64,000 nt of DNA. It comes from an uncultured Christensenella sp. (lineage in GTDB: Bacteria > Bacillota > Clostridia > Christensenellales > Borkfalkiaceae). The notes below the pieces were generated by a model. It saw nothing but the letters and a program-made list of their open reading frames with translations. It did not search any database and was not told the origin of the DNA. Shown piece by piece: positions 1-8,875 of the stretch. Position 1 is the first letter of the stretch, and every line of letters begins with the position of its first letter. Made by a program: the position numbers and the translations under genes. Location: assembly GCA_910579525.1 (NCBI GenBank), contig CAJTUK010000001.1, positions 124,001-188,000 of the forward strand, given 5' to 3'.

Positions 1-450
1 AACGAACGGCCTGATTTTCAGAGTAAAATCACGCAAAGCTATAGTTTCCGGTTCGGAAAACGGAAAATCGCCTATGCAATTTTCTCCTCCGCGACGGGTA
101 GTATTGAGCCGTCCCTGCCCCCACTCCGCGTCGAAGTTGCAATTCAAATCAACCCCGCGGGCATTGGCTTTCCACAACGGCAACGTCGTTTGAGAAATAA
201 GCACGCCGTCCGGATTTAACAAAGGTATTACCCAGCCGCCTCCGTTTTTTGATCCGAGCTTAATGTGCTTTAAAGCAAGAAGCGAAGTAATCCATTCCCT
301 TGCGTGCACGGCATAAACGGCGATAAATTGCCTACCGGTTTCAGCTCCGATATGGAAAGCATAAATTTCACGCCCTTGACACGAATAACCGATAATACAT
401 TTTTTATACGGATAACTCTTGTAAAACTCTGAAACTTCTTCGTAAATCAC
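1..450 (-). CDS. M14 family zinc carboxypeptidase, 3' end outside the window
   Basis: The first 150 residues of an M14 zinc peptidase; the rest, including the catalytic glutamate, lies beyond base 1. The zinc motif HARE gives His49 and Glu52, followed by NPDG at 79-82 and RGVDLNCNF at 98-106, which matches the NPDG...GxDLNxNF signature of the family. Clostridial relatives of this size cleave the gamma-D-glutamyl to diamino acid bond of cell-wall peptides, so recycling or spore-wall remodelling is a fair guess but not shown. There is no signal peptide in the visible part. GTG is chosen as start because the overlapping ATG runs straight into a stop. It is the third gene of a unit with the CPBP protease and rlmH, 32 bases after rlmH. 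Confidence 0.85.
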   Translation of the reverse strand, partial: MIYEEVSEFYKSYPYKKCIIGYSCQGREIYAFHIGAETGRQFIAVYAVHAREWITSLLALKHIKLGSKNGGGWVIPLLNPDGVLISQTTLPLWKANARGVDLNCNFDAEWGQGRLNTTRRGGENCIGDFPFSEPETIALRDFTLKIRPFV

Positions 451-482
451 ATAACACTATATGATTTGGAAAAAATTTGTAT

Positions 483-920
483 TCACTTATGATAAACGGA
501 ACCGCTGTTTATCATAAAAGCCCTGTAAATCTGTTCGGCAAGAATTACACGCATAAGTTGATGAGGGAAAGTCATATCGGAAAAAGATAATCGAAAGTCC
601 GCCGCATCTTTTACTTTTTGCGACAATCCGCAAGACGAGCCGATTATAAAAGTTATTTCTTCACCGCGGGAACAAAGTTTTTTTATTTCGCCTGCCAGAA
701 CTTCGCTTGAAATCTTTTTGCCCTCTACACAGAGCGCGAAAGTAAAACCCTTTAAATTGCGTAAAATTTGTTCGGCTTCTTCCTCCAAATCCTTGCCTTC
801 GGCAAGCTCTTTAATTTCCACCTTTGCAAAGCGCGATAAACGTTTTAAATATTCGTTTAAAGCCGAGCGGAAAAACTCCTCTTTTATTTTACCCACGCAG
901 ATTATATTTATTTTTTGCAT
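483..920 (-). CDS. rlmH: 23S rRNA (pseudouridine-1915 N3)-methyltransferase RlmH
   Basis: RlmH is a SPOUT-class methyltransferase that methylates pseudouridine 1915 in helix 69 of 23S rRNA on the assembled ribosome, using S-adenosylmethionine. The knot region is plain: FIIGSSCGLS at residues 91-100 and MTFPHQLMRVILAEQIYRA at 116-134, ending in the invariant YHK tail. At 145 residues it is slightly shorter than the usual 155-159, with the deficit in the N-terminal half. The start follows the stop of the upstream CPBP gene by one base and has no convincing ribosome binding site of its own, so translational coupling is likely. Confidence 0.96.
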   Translation of the reverse strand: MQKINIICVGKIKEEFFRSALNEYLKRLSRFAKVEIKELAEGKDLEEEAEQILRNLKGFTFALCVEGKKISSEVLAGEIKKLCSRGEEITFIIGSSCGLSQKVKDAADFRLSFSDMTFPHQLMRVILAEQIYRAFMINSGSVYHK

Positions 921-921
921 A

Positions 922-1872
922 TCAGTTTATAAAAAACGATAAAATCCAGTTTAACGCCAACAGCGCTATCCCCACCGAAGCGAACAGGAAAAACTGTTTT
1001 ACCGCACCCTTTTCACACTTGACAACAGGTTTTTTATCAAAGATTAGCCAAATTACCGCACCGACAAAACAAAGTCCCGCGAGAACGGTAACGATTATAA
1101 AAGCCGTATTGCTCATAATAAGTTCGCCCGCGTCGTCTATAAGGCCGCATGCGCCGACTATGACTATGAGCGCGTTGTTTATAAAGTGCATTATAACCGA
1201 CGGCAATATCGAGCCTGCCCTTATTGCGATAAACGCGAACGCGCAACCGGAGATAAACTGATATACGGTCTGTTCCGGCGAACCGTGAAACAGCGCGAAG
1301 CAAAAACCCACGACAAATATAGTACGCACCGTACCTATACTCTTTTCACACGTATTCAATATAATACCGCGGAACAAAAGCTCTTCGAAAAACGCAGGCA
1401 TTACGGCGATCACAAGAAGCGCGAGAACAATCCACCCACCGGTAAGCGTGGGGAAATATGAGCTCGATTCCCTTGGAGTATAGCCCATCAGCTTCATAAG
1501 CTCCATAAAAGGATAATCTGCAAATCTCGCAAAAAACAGAAGCCCGAAAATAAGCATCAACCCGATAACGTAATATTTGGGATGGCACTTTACGGGATAA
1601 ATGCTTTTAAAAGGTAATTTTTTATATTTCAGCACAAATATCGCAGTAGCCGTTATAGCCAACGGTGAAGCGAGATAGCTTAAATAGACATACAAGTCCG
1701 TTCTTTCACCGATATTAAGAGTAAGCATAATTATGCTTATTACAAATCCGAACGCCATCATCAGCACCGCCGCCGAGCTGAACGCGAGTCCGCCGACGTG
1801 CGAAAGAGGTTGATTTACCGTTTTGAAATCCGAATCCGGTATCTGTTGATTTGTTTCAAAATTTTCGTTCAT
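922..1872 (-). CDS. CPBP family intramembrane glutamic protease
   Basis: A polytopic membrane protein of 316 residues with about eight hydrophobic segments. It carries the three conserved blocks of the CPBP/CAAX-processing (Abi) family: EExxxR as Glu163-Glu164 and Arg168 (in FFEELLFRGI), His196 in FALFHG, and HFINN with His229 and Asn233. In this family these polar residues form the active site for cleavage within the membrane; the substrate here is unknown. The 25-residue N-terminus before the first segment is hydrophilic. It is the first gene of the minus-strand unit with rlmH and the M14 peptidase and is divergent from the fumarase genes. Confidence 0.9.
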   Translation of the reverse strand: MNENFETNQQIPDSDFKTVNQPLSHVGGLAFSSAAVLMMAFGFVISIIMLTLNIGERTDLYVYLSYLASPLAITATAIFVLKYKKLPFKSIYPVKCHPKYYVIGLMLIFGLLFFARFADYPFMELMKLMGYTPRESSSYFPTLTGGWIVLALLVIAVMPAFFEELLFRGIILNTCEKSIGTVRTIFVVGFCFALFHGSPEQTVYQFISGCAFAFIAIRAGSILPSVIMHFINNALIVIVGACGLIDDAGELIMSNTAFIIVTVLAGLCFVGAVIWLIFDKKPVVKCEKGAVKQFFLFASVGIALLALNWILSFFIN

Positions 1873-1950
1873 ATACCGATTATAGCGTAAAATAAATTTT
1901 TAGTAAAATATTTAATTTACTTTTAAAGAAAAATATTATAAAATTGTGAT

Positions 1951-2790
1951 ATGCGTAAGATAAACACGAAACTTATCGAAGATAAAGTTTATAAAGCGGC
2001 TTTGGAAGCGGGAATAAATTTAACGCCTGCGTGCAGGGAAGCGTTGTCCCGCGCATACGAAGCCGAAAAAAGCGAAGCGGCTAAATTTGCTTTGAAAACC
2101 CTGATTGACAACAGCGACGTTGCCGTAAACGAGGGCATGCCCGTTTGTCAGGACACCGGTATGGCTATAGTAATTATCGAAATAGGACAGGATGTGTATC
2201 TCGAAGGCAAACTCCTGACCGACGCGGTAAACAACGCGGTACGCCGAGCTTACGCGGACGGTTATTTCAGAAAGTCTGTTTGCGACCCTTTGACGCGCAA
2301 GAACACAGGCGACAATACCCCCGCCGTTATTCATACCGAAATCGTAGCGGGCGATAAAATAAAAATCACGTTTATGCCCAAAGGCTTCGGCAGTGAAAAC
2401 ATGTCTAAATTGTATATGTTAAAACCTGCGCAAGGATTAGAAGGTATTACCGACGCTATTGTGGAAACAGTTAAAAGCGCCGGTTCGCGCCCCTGCCCTC
2501 CCGTTTACGTAGGAGTCGGAATAGGCGGCACGTTCGACACGTGCGCTTTCCTTGCAAAAAAAGCGCTTACGCGCGACGTGGGAACGCCGAATCCGAACTC
2601 TGAAATTGCAAAATTAGAAATGGCGCTGTATCACAAGATAAACAATTTGAATATCGGCTGTCAGGGTTTTCACGGAGACACTACGGCGCTTGGTGTTGCA
2701 ATAGAATGCGCACCCACGCACATAGCGGGTTTACCCGTTGCCGTAAATATTCAATGTCATTGCGTGCGATGCGTTAAGGAGGAAATATGA
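1951..2790 (+). CDS. class I fumarate hydratase, alpha subunit
   Basis: The 279-residue alpha subunit of the oxygen-sensitive iron-sulfur hydratase family that interconverts fumarate and malate; the related tartrate dehydratases share the fold. Three cysteines suited to bind the catalytic [4Fe-4S] cluster are visible: Cys66 (VCQDTGMA), Cys198 (GIGGTFDTC) and Cys237 (GCQGFHGD). The two-subunit form is typical of anaerobes, and with PFOR nearby it suits a partial reductive TCA branch. The stop overlaps the beta-subunit start by four bases (ATGA). The upstream AT-rich gap shows no clear Shine-Dalgarno sequence. Tartrate specificity cannot be excluded from sequence. Confidence 0.93.
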   Translation: MRKINTKLIEDKVYKAALEAGINLTPACREALSRAYEAEKSEAAKFALKTLIDNSDVAVNEGMPVCQDTGMAIVIIEIGQDVYLEGKLLTDAVNNAVRRAYADGYFRKSVCDPLTRKNTGDNTPAVIHTEIVAGDKIKITFMPKGFGSENMSKLYMLKPAQGLEGITDAIVETVKSAGSRPCPPVYVGVGIGGTFDTCAFLAKKALTRDVGTPNPNSEIAKLEMALYHKINNLNIGCQGFHGDTTALGVAIECAPTHIAGLPVAVNIQCHCVRCVKEEI

Positions 2791-3305
2791 AAGAACTCCG
2801 ACTACCCCTGACAAAAGACGAAACCGTAAAGTTACACGCGGGTGAAAGCGTGTTGCTCACCGGCACTATTTTAACTGCGCGCGACTGCGCGCACAAACGC
2901 ATCAAAGAGTGCCTTGAGAACGGGCACCCCCTGCCTTTCGAAATCAAAGGCTCATATATTTACTATGCGGGACCTTGCCCGTCTAAACCCGACAAGGCTT
3001 CAGGCAGCTGCGGACCTACCACGTCGGCGCGTATGGACGTTTACGCTCCTCAACTTTTACATTACGGACTGAGCGGAATCATAGGCAAGGGCGAAATGTG
3101 CGAAGACGTGCGCGAAGCAATAAAAACGAATAACGCGGTATATTTTGCCGCAATCGGCGGAGCAGGCGCGCTGTACGGCAACGCGATAAAAAAAAGCGAG
3201 TGCATAGCTTTTCCCGATCTTTTATCGGAGGCGGTCTATAAACTGGAAGTGGAAAACTTCCCAGTCATAGTCGCTTACGACTGCCATGGCGGCAGTATTT
3301 ATTGA
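2787..3305 (+). CDS. class I fumarate hydratase, beta subunit
   Basis: The 172-residue partner of the preceding alpha subunit. It shows the conserved beta-domain motifs ILTARDCAHKR near residues 28-38, GPCPSKPDK near 62-70 and GSCGPTTSARMD at 73-84, which contribute substrate-binding and catalytic residues at the subunit interface. The ribosome binding site AAGGAGG lies inside the end of the alpha gene and the two reading frames overlap by four bases, so the subunits are surely co-translated. The gene ends in TGA, one of the proofs that TGA is a normal stop here. Confidence 0.93.
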   Translation: MKELRLPLTKDETVKLHAGESVLLTGTILTARDCAHKRIKECLENGHPLPFEIKGSYIYYAGPCPSKPDKASGSCGPTTSARMDVYAPQLLHYGLSGIIGKGEMCEDVREAIKTNNAVYFAAIGGAGALYGNAIKKSECIAFPDLLSEAVYKLEVENFPVIVAYDCHGGSIY

Positions 3306-3321
3306 TTGTCCGCAAAATTGT

Positions 3322-3350
3322 TTGACAACGCGGATTCGATAATTTATAAT
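3322..3350 (+). promoter_or_regulatory. sigma-A type promoter of the pheST T-box leader
   Basis: TTGACA at 3322-3327 and TATAAT at 3345-3350 are both perfect consensus hexamers with the ideal 17-base spacer. It lies just after the fumarase beta stop, so pheST is transcribed separately, starting near 3357. Confidence 0.88.
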
Positions 3351-3356
3351 TTTTAT

Positions 3357-3622
3357 AAAATATTAAAGGCAACGACCGAGACAGACGCGCACAACTCCCT
3401 TTTCAGAGAGGAAAATTCGAAAACGGCTGAAAGATTTTCCATTGGGCAAGCACGGTATTCACTCGCGAGCCGGATTTACGAAAGTATTTACGAGTAGTTT
3501 TTCACGTTACTCCGCGTAAAGGAGTTAAATAAGACGGCTTTCGCCGTGAAATTAGGTGGTACCGCGGAATTTTTCGCCCTATGTTTTTCATAGGGCGATT
3601 TTTATTTTTATAAGGAGTTATT
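3357..3622 (+). promoter_or_regulatory. T-box riboswitch controlling pheST (Phe, UUC specifier)
   Basis: A T-box leader senses uncharged tRNA and lets transcription pass an intrinsic terminator. The conserved T-box AGGTGGTACCGCGGA occupies 3554-3568. Its bulge TGGT (3557-3560) has U in the variable place, which would pair with the A73 discriminator of tRNA-Phe. The competing terminator is the hairpin 3575-3597 (CGCCCTATG / CATAGGGCG) followed by a T run. An AGAGAGG-like Stem I element is at 3405-3411. TTC at 3458-3460, followed by A, sits where the specifier codon is expected and reads phenylalanine, in accord with the genes downstream. The specifier position was judged by eye, not by folding. 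Confidence 0.93.
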
Positions 3623-4645
3623 ATGCAGAAAAAAATCGACGAAATCGAAAAGAGTATTGACGAAGCCGTTAAAGACGTGCAATCCAGCAAAACTCTTCAA
3701 GAAATCAAAATGCGCTTTTTAGGCAAGACGGGAGAAATTTCTTCCCTCATGAAAAACATGCGCGACGTCCCCCCCGAACAGCGACCTTCAATGGGCAAAC
3801 TTTTAAATGCGTTAAGGCAGTGGTCGGAAGAACGGTTTGCTGCAATAGAACTGCGGCTGAAAGAGTTTGAACTTAAAAAGAAATATGCCGACGAAAAAAT
3901 AGACGTAACTTTACCGGGAAGAGTTGCTGAAGACGGAGCGTTTCATCCCAACACGCTTATCAGAAACGAACTTATTTCTGTATTTGCCGGAATGGGTTTC
4001 GAAGTGTTCGAAGGACCTGAAATTGAAAACGACTACTATAACTTTACCGCGCTTAATACGCCGGCCGACCACCCCGCAAGAGATATGCAGGATACGTTTT
4101 ACATTTCAAAAGATTTGCTTTTGCGCACGCAGACTTCGGCAGGACAGATCAGGGTAATGGAGAATAAAAAACCGCCGATAAAAATCCTTTCCCCCGGCAA
4201 AGTTTACCGCAGCGACGACGACGCCACCCACTCGCCTATGTTTTCGCAAATGGAAGGTCTGGTTGTCGATAAGGGAATCACCCTTTGCGACCTCAAAGGA
4301 ATGCTTGACGAATTTGCGCGCAAAGTATTCGGAGAGAGCGTAAAAACGAGATTGCGCCCCTCTTACTTTCCTTTTACCGAACCTTCCGTTGAAGTAGACG
4401 TCAGTTGCTTCGAATGCGGCGGCAATGGGTGCCGCCTTTGCAAAGGAACAGGCTGGATAGAGGTTCTGGGTGCCGGCATGGTAAACCGCAGGGTACTCGA
4501 AGGTTGCGGCATTGACCCCGACATATATACCGGTTTCGCGTTCGGTATGGGCATAGAAAGAATTGCCATGCTAAAATTCGGCATAAACAATATGAAACTT
4601 CTATTTGAGGGAGATACGCGCTTTTTGAAGCAGTTCAAAGGTTAA
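3623..4645 (+). CDS. pheS: phenylalanine-tRNA ligase alpha subunit
   Basis: The 340-residue catalytic subunit of the alpha2-beta2 phenylalanyl-tRNA synthetase. An N-terminal coiled coil (about residues 1-90) that grips tRNA is followed by the class II core: [13 protein letters not shown] near 123-135, [11 protein letters not shown] at 150-160, motif 2 from [16 protein letters not shown] at 192-207, and motif 3 [16 protein letters not shown] near the C-terminus. [13 protein letters not shown] cysteine cluster lies just before motif 3, as in many Bacillota PheS. The ribosome binding site AAGGAG is well placed before the ATG. pheT follows after 11 bases and the T-box controls both. Confidence 0.97.
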   Translation: MQKKIDEIEKSIDEAVKDVQSSKTLQEIKMRFLGKTGEISSLMKNMRDVPPEQRPSMGKLLNALRQWSEERFAAIELRLKEFELKKKYADEKIDVTLPGRVAEDGAFHPNTLIRNELISVFAGMGFEVFEGPEIENDYYNFTALNTPADHPARDMQDTFYISKDLLLRTQTSAGQIRVMENKKPPIKILSPGKVYRSDDDATHSPMFSQMEGLVVDKGITLCDLKGMLDEFARKVFGESVKTRLRPSYFPFTEPSVEVDVSCFECGGNGCRLCKGTGWIEVLGAGMVNRRVLEGCGIDPDIYTGFAFGMGIERIAMLKFGINNMKLLFEGDTRFLKQFKG

Positions 4646-4656
4646 GGAGATAAACT

Positions 4657-7068
4657 ATGAAAGCACCTTTAAGTTGGTTAAAAGATTACGTTGATATAGA
4701 TGTAACTGCTGAAGAACTTCAGGACAAGTTGTTCTCCTGCGGTTTCGAAGTAGAAGAATTAGTTGAAACAGGAAAGGATATTTCAGGCGTCGTTGTTGGG
4801 GAAGTTACAGAATGCGAACCCGTTGAAGGCACGCACCTGCACGTTTGCAAAGTCGATTGCGGAAAAAAGGGTACGTTTCAGATATGTTGCGGAGCCGACA
4901 ACGTGGCAAAGGGCATAAAAGTCCCCTGCGCCCTTATCGGCGCTACCGTATACGCTACCGCAAAAGACCACGTAACCGTTGAAGGAGTTATGACGATAAA
5001 AAAGGGAAAACTCCGAGGAATAGAATCCGAGGGCATGCTTTGCTCCGGCGCGGAGCTGGGGCTTAACGAAGATTTATACGAAGGCGCCGGTTATTGCGGG
5101 CTTTTACTCCTACCCGAAAACGCACAAAACGGAAGCGACGTTAAGCCTTTGCTCGGGCTCGATGATTATGTTTTTGATATATCCGTTACGGCAAACAGAC
5201 CCGACTGTCAGAGTATTTTCGGTATTGCGCGCGAAGTCGCCGCAGTTTTGAAAAAGCCCTTAAAGCAACCCGATTGCAACTTCACCTCGGTTTCAGGCAA
5301 ATATGAAAAAATAAAAATAACGGATTTAGCCCCCGATATATGCCCCAGATATATAGGACATTACATTAAAAATGTATCTTGCGGCTCCTCCCCTCAATGG
5401 CTCAAAAAACGTCTTGCGCTTTGCGGGTTGCGTTCGATAAGCAATGTTGTTGATATCACTAATTTTATCATGCTTGAACTCGGTCAACCCATGCATGCAT
5501 TTGATTTAAGAACGTTAGAAGGGCGTGAAATAATCGTGAGGCGGGCAGTCGACGGTGAAAAAATAACCACGTTAGATAACAACGAGTTTAATCTCACGAA
5601 CGAAAACCTTGTTATCTGCGACGCTAAAAAACCTGTTGCTCTTGCGGGCGTGATGGGCGGTCTTAACAGCGAAATTAAAGAAGATACCGCGGAAGTTCTG
5701 TTCGAATCGGCAAAATTTGCGCGCGACAGCGTAAGAAAAACGGCGAGAGCTTTAGGGCAACACACCGATTCTTCGGCGCTGTTTGAAAAAGGCGTTAACG
5801 AATATACGGCGGAAATGGCTATGAACCGCGCGCTGCACCTTATTAACGAGTTGAAATGCGGCACGGTTACCGACGTGCACATTGACGTAACTACGGCATA
5901 TTCCCGCACCAATGAGAAAAAAATGTGCGCAAGCGTTTCTAAAATAAACGCACTGTTAGGAATAGAAATCCCCGCCGAAGAAATGGTTAAGATACTGCGG
6001 AATTTAAATTTCAAATGCAAACTTGCGGGCGATAAACTCGACTTAACCGTACCCCGTTATCGCGAAGACATAGACGACTATCCCGATATAGCCGAAGAAA
6101 TTATCCGTTTTTACGGGTATGAAAATATTAACGGAACGTTTATGCCGTCCGCGCTTGTAACCAACGGCGGACTCAACGACGAGCAAAAAGCAGAAGAACA
6201 TCTTAAACGGAGATTAGTAAGCAAAGGACTTTTCGAAATTTCAACATATTCGTTTTATTCGGTTAAAGATCTTGATACTCTTCACTTTGACGTTGATGCA
6301 GCGGAGAGAAAAGCTATTAGGATTTTAAACCCTATAAGCGAAGATTTGTCAATAATGCGCACCACCCTCGCCCCCTCTATGCTTAACGTTATCGTACGAA
6401 ATTTGAGACGCGGAAACCTTGAAGGAAAGCTGTTTGAAATCGGTAAAATTTACATTCCGAAGAGTTTGCCGATTTCGGACTTTCCCAAAGAGAAAAAAGT
6501 GCTTGCACTGGGTAGTTGGGGAAAAGGCGACTTTTTTGAAATGAAGGGCATTATTGAAAATATTGCGGAATTTATAAATACGAAATTTGAATTCGAAAGG
6601 TGTGAAAAGCCTTTCCTTCACCCCGGAATTACCGCTAAAATTATTTGCGAAGGCGAAGAAGTCGGTTATTTCGGAATGGTTTCGCCTGAAATTTCAGAGG
6701 AGCTTGCGCTCGAAAGACTGGCTTACATCGGAGAAATAGATTACGAAAAGCTGATTGCACACGCTAAACCGTTCAAATATACTCCTCTTTCGAAATTCCC
6801 GCCTTTATCGCGCGACCTTGCTTTAACCTGCACAGTTTCGACTACTTGCGCCGAAATAGAAAAAGAAATTTTTTCCGCATGCAAATATGTAACGGACGTA
6901 AAACTTTTCGACGTTTATATAGGCGAACAGGTTGAAAGCGGCAAAAAGTCTATGGCGTTTAAAATAACTTTTACCCCCAAAGACGAACCAATAGAAAATA
7001 AAATCGACGGATTTGTAAAAAAGATTTTAAATAATTTAAAATTTAAATTAAATATTGATTTAAGGTAA
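4657..7068 (+). CDS. pheT: phenylalanine-tRNA ligase beta subunit
   Basis: The 803-residue beta subunit of phenylalanyl-tRNA synthetase. The expected domain series is visible: an OB-fold tRNA-binding domain near residues 40-155, the B3/B4 editing domain that hydrolyses Tyr-tRNA-Phe, the B5 domain, the catalytic-like core, and a C-terminal ferredoxin-fold anticodon-binding domain from about 710 (FKYTPLSKFPPLSRDLAL onward). Length is normal for the family. It has its own ribosome binding site (AAGGAGATAAACTATG) and ends just before a strong terminator. Confidence 0.97.
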   Translation: MKAPLSWLKDYVDIDVTAEELQDKLFSCGFEVEELVETGKDISGVVVGEVTECEPVEGTHLHVCKVDCGKKGTFQICCGADNVAKGIKVPCALIGATVYATAKDHVTVEGVMTIKKGKLRGIESEGMLCSGAELGLNEDLYEGAGYCGLLLLPENAQNGSDVKPLLGLDDYVFDISVTANRPDCQSIFGIAREVAAVLKKPLKQPDCNFTSVSGKYEKIKITDLAPDICPRYIGHYIKNVSCGSSPQWLKKRLALCGLRSISNVVDITNFIMLELGQPMHAFDLRTLEGREIIVRRAVDGEKITTLDNNEFNLTNENLVICDAKKPVALAGVMGGLNSEIKEDTAEVLFESAKFARDSVRKTARALGQHTDSSALFEKGVNEYTAEMAMNRALHLINELKCGTVTDVHIDVTTAYSRTNEKKMCASVSKINALLGIEIPAEEMVKILRNLNFKCKLAGDKLDLTVPRYREDIDDYPDIAEEIIRFYGYENINGTFMPSALVTNGGLNDEQKAEEHLKRRLVSKGLFEISTYSFYSVKDLDTLHFDVDAAERKAIRILNPISEDLSIMRTTLAPSMLNVIVRNLRRGNLEGKLFEIGKIYIPKSLPISDFPKEKKVLALGSWGKGDFFEMKGIIENIAEFINTKFEFERCEKPFLHPGITAKIICEGEEVGYFGMVSPEISEELALERLAYIGEIDYEKLIAHAKPFKYTPLSKFPPLSRDLALTCTVSTTCAEIEKEIFSACKYVTDVKLFDVYIGEQVESGKKSMAFKITFTPKDEPIENKIDGFVKKILNNLKFKLNIDLR

Positions 7069-7077
7069 TTTTTAACT

Positions 7078-7125
7078 TAATCGACCCGCTTGACAAAATT
7101 TTGCCAAGCGGGTCGATTATTACTT
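7078..7125. terminator. bidirectional terminator between pheT and yunB
   Basis: A 15-bp perfect hairpin with arms 7078-7092 and 7105-7119 (core CGACCCGCTTG / CAAGCGGGTCG). T-rich sequence follows on the plus strand and A-rich sequence precedes it, so it can serve both convergent genes. Confidence 0.85.
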
Positions 7126-7127
7126 TT

Positions 7128-7808
7128 CTACTTTTTCGGGACCAATGCGGCGCCGTTGCCCGCTAAAGAAGCCTGTAAATAAGTGTCCGGAATTTTGCCC
7201 GCAATTACGCTTTCACATATGAGCACTTCTATAGTCGACGCAAGATTAGTACTTTTAGACGGCAAAATAATCGAAATATCGGAAACAATTTCAAGATAAA
7301 GCGAATGTTTGGTCTGATTTATTCCGGCTTCTTCAAATTTTGAAACAAACCGACATTCAACATTCGATATCGGAATGATTTTGATATTTATTTTAGTTCC
7401 GAAACCCGCTAAAGCCTCCACTCCCGTTAACGCGCCTATAGGAACCATAATTCCTTCCGCGCTCATTTTCGTCAGGTTTTCTTGCGATAAATACGCTGTG
7501 TCGCGAGCTATTCGGTTAATTTTTAAGCTGTCGGTTGTTATAGACGTGACGTCGCCCGCGTCGTTACGTTCTATTTCGATAAGGTCTTCATAACGCATAG
7601 TATCGTTTAACGTGTAATAAATTGCGTCGTTTACGGCTACGGTGGTTATGGAGCGAATCGTAGCCTCGCTAATTGATATAAGCACACGCGTGACGTTGCG
7701 CTGAAAATACACGAGCGTACCGATTATCAAAAAACAAAAGATTATTAAAAAAACTTTGAATCTTCTGAATTTTTTATTCGGTTTGAACCTGAACTTTTTG
7801 CGCGCCAT
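7128..7808 (-). CDS. yunB: sporulation protein YunB
   Basis: A 226-residue YunB-family protein. In Bacillus subtilis yunB belongs to the mother-cell sporulation programme and affects spore formation; the biochemical role is unknown. The very basic N-terminus (MARKKFRFKPNKKFRRFK) is followed by one transmembrane segment at about 19-35, leaving a large domain outside the membrane. The family signature around VPIGALTGVEALAGFG and IKIIPISNVECRF in the middle is clear. It stands alone between two terminators and promoters and is one of the firm spore-former markers in the window. Confidence 0.9.
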   Translation of the reverse strand: MARKKFRFKPNKKFRRFKVFLIIFCFLIIGTLVYFQRNVTRVLISISEATIRSITTVAVNDAIYYTLNDTMRYEDLIEIERNDAGDVTSITTDSLKINRIARDTAYLSQENLTKMSAEGIMVPIGALTGVEALAGFGTKINIKIIPISNVECRFVSKFEEAGINQTKHSLYLEIVSDISIILPSKSTNLASTIEVLICESVIAGKIPDTYLQASLAGNGAALVPKK

Positions 7809-7877
7809 ACAATAATGTATGCCGCATAATTAAAGTTTTTGATTTAATTTTACGGCAAAATAGTTTACTAACCGATA

Positions 7878-7905
7878 TTGACAATTAACTTTTTTATAAT
7901 ATAAT
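7878..7905 (+). promoter_or_regulatory. sigma-A type promoter of the flavin reductase-like gene
   Basis: TTGACA at 7878-7883 and TATAAT at 7900-7905 with a 16-base spacer, 18 bases before the ATG. The short leader carries AGGTG as a ribosome binding site. Confidence 0.75.
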
Positions 7906-7922
7906 GATTTTATAGGTGTATT

Positions 7923-8831
7923 ATGAGTTCTTTTAAAGATTTAAGGGTTGTAGACAACTTTTATCAGACTTCCGCATTCTTCCCCATGCCCACCGTTTTA
8001 GTGGGCACAATTGCGGAAAGCGGTAAAACCAATTTGGGCGCGTACTCGCTTTGTTTCCCCTATTATATAGCCGGAAAAGACTATTACGCCATGATTCTGG
8101 AATGCAGAAACAGCTCGAACACCGCGCAAAATATTTTACGCGGGAGTAAAATTTCGTTAAACTTTATTACCGATGAGAAAAAGTTTTTCCGCGAAGCGGT
8201 GCGGCTCGGCTTCCCAGGAGATACTACGGACGAAAAAATGAAAAACTGTATTTTTACGCTTGAAAAGGGCATGTCGGACGGAGACAGACCGCTCGTAGTC
8301 AAAGAAGCTTATCAAGTGTTCGAATGCACGTGGGATGACAGCCTTGAAGACGCACGCCTTGACAAGGCGGGAAAATTGGAAGGTTATGACCCTCCATACA
8401 GAAATTTTAACGGAATTACCAGCAAATTCGGCGCGCACTTTATTTTAAAAATCGATAAAATTTTGATGAAGGAGAAGTATTACGACTCAATCGTAAACGG
8501 AGTGACGCCGAAAAATTTCCCTGCCGTACCCGTCGATTACGGCTACAGAGACAGCACGAATTTTTGGTGTTCTCCATTTAAAAAGCCGTTTGCCGAAAAA
8601 ATTCAGGCAAAAGACGGCGACGTCAATTCGGTTATTTATGCGGCAAAGCGCATTGATCCCGACGTTACTTTCACCAACGAAGCATGCGCAAAACTTACGA
8701 AAATTCCGCGTGTGTTTTTAAAAGCCGCGCTTACGCAAATGGTACAAATAGCAAAAGATGAAGGAATTACCGTTATTGACGAACAGGCTTTAACACTAAT
8801 AAACGATAAAAGAAGAAAAGAAAAAAAGTAA
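7923..8831 (+). CDS. flavin reductase-like (FMN split-barrel) protein with a PCP_red-like C-terminal domain
   Basis: A 302-residue protein. Residues about 10-190 resemble the flavin reductase-like/DIM6-NTAB split-barrel family, which binds FMN: an N-terminal strand with PMPTVLVGTIAESG, then NLGAYSLCFPYYI and NSSNTAQNI. Substrate and partner are unknown. The last 55 residues form a separate helical module (FTNEACAKLTKIPRVFLKAA and following) that resembles the small PCP_red domain of light-independent protochlorophyllide reductase subunit B, also found at the end of various iron-sulfur proteins. No cysteine cluster is visible. The gene is monocistronic with its own promoter and terminator. The C-terminal assignment rests on pattern recognition and should be tested. 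Confidence 0.72.
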   Translation: MSSFKDLRVVDNFYQTSAFFPMPTVLVGTIAESGKTNLGAYSLCFPYYIAGKDYYAMILECRNSSNTAQNILRGSKISLNFITDEKKFFREAVRLGFPGDTTDEKMKNCIFTLEKGMSDGDRPLVVKEAYQVFECTWDDSLEDARLDKAGKLEGYDPPYRNFNGITSKFGAHFILKIDKILMKEKYYDSIVNGVTPKNFPAVPVDYGYRDSTNFWCSPFKKPFAEKIQAKDGDVNSVIYAAKRIDPDVTFTNEACAKLTKIPRVFLKAALTQMVQIAKDEGITVIDEQALTLINDKRRKEKK

Positions 8832-8840
8832 TAAAAACGG

Positions 8841-8875
8841 AAAAGGCGGAAAATTGATTTCCGCCTTTTTTATTA
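8841..8875. terminator. bidirectional terminator, flavin reductase / spoVAE
   Basis: Perfect 12-bp hairpin: arms 8841-8852 and 8858-8869 (AAAAGGCGGAAA / TTTCCGCCTTTT) with a T run on both strands, between two convergent genes. Confidence 0.88.

Noticed and set aside
3306..3497. 63-codon open frame after the fumarase beta gene
   Set aside because: It lies on the pheST promoter and T-box Stem I and has no ribosome binding site.
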